Assembly: GCA_900547915.1 (NCBI GenBank)
Contig: URIN01000046.1
Location: forward strand, 1 to 8,284
Source of the DNA: an uncultured Clostridium sp.
GTDB lineage: Bacteria; Bacillota; Clostridia; Oscillospirales; Acutalibacteraceae
Length of the DNA: 8,284 nucleotides
Reading direction: 5' to 3'
Shown: positions 6,686-8,284 of the stretch, piece by piece
Position numbering within the stretch: position 1 is the stretch's first letter
How the letters are laid out: each line of letters begins with the position of its first letter
The notes under the pieces: model-generated
What the model saw: only the letters and a program-made list of their open reading frames with translations
Told to the model about the DNA's origin: nothing
Database searches by the model: none
Translations under genes and position numbers: made by a program

Positions 6686-7611
6686 TGGATAAAACAAAAG
6701 TAATAGTTGTGGCAGGCCCCACCGCAAGCGGAAAAACGTCGCTTGCGGCACAGATTGCAAAGGCAGTCGGCGGAGAGGTCATATCAGCTGATTCAATGCA
6801 GGTCTACAAGGGTATGGGAATAGCTTCGGCAGCACCTACTCAGCAGGAAATGCTCGGCGTTCCTCATCATATGGTGCAGTTCCTTGAAAGAGATGTTCCT
6901 TTTTCAGCCGCTGATTTCTGCAATATTGCCCGTGACATAATAAAAGATATTGTATCCCGCGGCAAAGTTCCCGTTATAGCAGGCGGAACCGGTCTTTTCA
7001 TAGACAGCCTTGTTGATAATGTAAATTTCATAGAAACCAAAAGCGACCCCGCTCTGCGTGAACGACTTATGTCGAAAAATGAGGACGAGCTTTATGCCGA
7101 ACTTCTGAAAGCAGATCCCGAGGCCGCCGAAAAGATACATAAAAACAATAAAAAGCGTGTTGCCCGCGCGCTTGAGATATTTTATCTTACGGGCAAAACA
7201 AAAAGTGAGGCGGACAGGGAAGCTGTCAGTCAGGAAACTCCTTATGACGCGCTTTACTTTGTTATAGAATTTAAAAACAGGGAAAATCTTTACGGCAGAA
7301 TAAACCGCCGTGTTGATATAATGCTTCAAAACGGCCTAGAGCAGGAGGCGCGCCGCTGCCTTGAAGAGGGCGGCAAAACTGCGGCTCAGGCAATAGGTCA
7401 CAAGGAACTTAAGCCGTATTTTGACGGTGAAATGAGCCTTGAAGAAGCGGTGGAAAATATTAAGAGAGAAACAAGAAAATATGCAAAGCGGCAGATAACG
7501 TGGTTTAAACGCCGTCAAAACGCAGTAAGGATCTGCGCCGATGACGGAAGTGAAAATATTGTAGATGCCGCAGTCAGGATAAGCAGGGATTTTTTAAATG
7601 GCAGGTCTTGA
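6685..7611 (+). CDS. miaA: tRNA dimethylallyltransferase MiaA
   Basis: MiaA transfers a dimethylallyl group from DMAPP to N6 of adenosine 37 in tRNAs reading UNN codons, making the i6A substrate of MiaB. The 308-residue length is typical. Visible motifs are the P-loop GPTASGKT (11-18), DSMQVYKGM (36-44) with the conserved Asp, GVPHHM (58-63), AGGTGLFIDSL (99-109), the substrate-pocket segment QAIGHKEL (235-242, with His where many members have Tyr) and the basic C-terminal segment RKYAKRQITWFKRR (264-277). ATG 6685 is preferred over GTG 6682 because AGGGTG (6674-6679) is 5 bases upstream of it and the TGATG overlap with mutL is a standard coupling arrangement. Its 3' end overlaps the next gene by 14 bases. 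Confidence 0.97.
   Translation: MDKTKVIVVAGPTASGKTSLAAQIAKAVGGEVISADSMQVYKGMGIASAAPTQQEMLGVPHHMVQFLERDVPFSAADFCNIARDIIKDIVSRGKVPVIAGGTGLFIDSLVDNVNFIETKSDPALRERLMSKNEDELYAELLKADPEAAEKIHKNNKKRVARALEIFYLTGKTKSEADREAVSQETPYDALYFVIEFKNRENLYGRINRRVDIMLQNGLEQEARRCLEEGGKTAAQAIGHKELKPYFDGEMSLEEAVENIKRETRKYAKRQITWFKRRQNAVRICADDGSENIVDAAVRISRDFLNGRS
6722..6748 (+). repeat. Perfect 9-bp inverted repeat within the start of miaA
   Basis: CCGCAAGCG (6722-6730) and CGCTTGCGG (6740-6748) are exact reverse complements around a 9-base loop, GAAAAACGT. The stem has 7 G:C pairs and lies 37 bases after the miaA start, over the codons for the P-loop. No U-run follows, so it is not an intrinsic terminator. It could form in mRNA and slow translation or transcript decay, but about 0.3 such repeats would be expected by chance in a window this size. 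Confidence 0.5.
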
Positions 7612-8284
7612 TGTTTCAAAAATGTTTAAAAAGATTAAGCTTTCGCCCACGCAAAAGCAAAATGCCGTTCTGATATTCGTTGTTGCACTTATTGCGGTGT
7701 ATATGGGAGTTCAGCTTTATTCGGCGTTTCATGTCGGTCTGAAAACGCAGACTGCGCTTCAGTCAACCGTGTATGAAACGGTTGATACCACCGCCCTTGT
7801 AGTCAGGGATGAAAAGGTGGTGCAGAGCAGCACGGCTGTAACAGTTTCTTCGGTTGATGACTGTGAAAAGGTTTATAAGGGCGGAGAGATAGCTCTTACG
7901 TTCAGTTCTCAGGAAGCAGCTTCGGCATATTCTCAGTATGTTGATCTTGAGGATGAATTAAAGTATTATTCGGACATGGAAAGTCAGGCTGTCGGCCAGG
8001 CAACGGACGTTGAGTCGCTTGACAGCAGTATTATTGAAAATATAAACGAATATGTTCGTGCGGCGGCAGTCCAGGATGTAAGCGGCGTTACGGGTAACGC
8101 TTATGAACTTAATGACAGGTTTACACGCCGCCAGATACTTATAGGCAAGGATATTGATTTTTCCTCGGTAATGAGGGAGATAGAAGATAAAATGAGCGCA
8201 CTCAATATCAGCGCAAATCAGCCGACAGGCAGTATAAAGGCAGATGAATCCGGAGTTTACTCCGAATATACCGATTCCCTTGAG
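7598..8284 (+). CDS. Partial membrane-anchored protein resembling HlyD-family adaptors (3' end outside window)
   Basis: The first 229 codons are present and the frame is still open at the window edge. The ATG at 7598 overlaps miaA by 14 bases and follows AGGGA (7585-7589) at 8 bases; no other start fits better. The short N-terminus is Lys-rich (K11, K12, K14, K20), then a hydrophobic segment of about residues 22-42 forms one predicted membrane anchor with the rest outside. Residues 65-105 (ALVVRDEKVV, KVYKGGEIALTFSS) look like the first half of a lipoyl/HlyD-like barrel; 107-208 include helical stretches, and GSIKADESGVYSEY (211-224) looks like the returning barrel strand. This pattern recalls clostridial proteins labelled HlyD-like efflux adaptors, some of which I recall lying near sepF and other division genes. 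Function is unknown, no transporter partner is visible, and the family call rests on memory. Confidence 0.6.
   Translation, partial: MAGLDVSKMFKKIKLSPTQKQNAVLIFVVALIAVYMGVQLYSAFHVGLKTQTALQSTVYETVDTTALVVRDEKVVQSSTAVTVSSVDDCEKVYKGGEIALTFSSQEAASAYSQYVDLEDELKYYSDMESQAVGQATDVESLDSSIIENINEYVRAAAVQDVSGVTGNAYELNDRFTRRQILIGKDIDFSSVMREIEDKMSALNISANQPTGSIKADESGVYSEYTDSLE

Noticed and set aside
8251..8264. CGGAGT-TT-ACTCCG inverted repeat near the window end
   Set aside because: It is short, lies within an open coding frame and has no terminator-like tail.

Overview
The window holds a compact stretch of bacterial chromosome with all genes on the + strand. It almost certainly comes from a Gram-positive Clostridia-type Firmicute, possibly of the Ruminococcaceae/Oscillospirales kind. 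The reasons are the gene order miaB - YlbF-family gene - mutS - mutL - miaA, the purine-rich Shine-Dalgarno sites (AAGGAGG, GAGGTG), a MutL of the endonuclease type with no mutH in view, and moderate GC. The lineage below class level is a guess from general resemblance, not a search.

Layout. Positions 1-45 are not genomic. They match an untrimmed Illumina Nextera adapter (end of P5, an 8-base i5 index, Read 1 sequence with the Tn5 mosaic end), so real sequence starts at about 46 and the left edge is a contig or read edge. Positions 46-132 are an AT-rich leader with a candidate extended -10 promoter and a strong ribosome binding site. Then come miaB (133-1563), a YlbF/YmcA-family gene with a cysteine-rich tail (1599-2015), mutS (2060-4699), mutL (4715-6685), miaA (6685-7611), and the first 229 codons of a membrane-anchored protein that resembles the HlyD-like adaptor family (7598 to the window end). 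Intergenic gaps are 35, 44 and 15 bases, followed by overlaps of 1 and 14 bases. I saw no intrinsic terminator in any gap, so all six genes are probably one transcription unit. No non-coding stretch exceeds 300 bases.

How the genes fit together. MiaA and MiaB carry out successive steps on tRNA adenosine 37 (i6A, then ms2i6A). The YlbF-family protein sits next to MiaB, as YmcA does in Bacillus subtilis, where YmcA, YlbF and YaaT form an Fe-S-containing complex. MutS and MutL are the core of DNA mismatch repair; MutL keeps the metal-dependent nicking motifs and a probable sliding-clamp motif. The last gene is an envelope protein of unknown role, translationally overlapped with miaA.

Three starts were revised from the longest reading frames: mutS to ATG 2060, mutL to GTG 4715 and miaA to ATG 6685. 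I found no frameshift, mobile element, CRISPR array, tRNA or rRNA. This is mainly a conserved housekeeping locus and I see no convincing undescribed system. The points most worth a second look are the adapter artefact, the cysteine-rich tail beside MiaB, the membrane protein coupled to miaA, and a perfect hairpin over the miaA P-loop codons.
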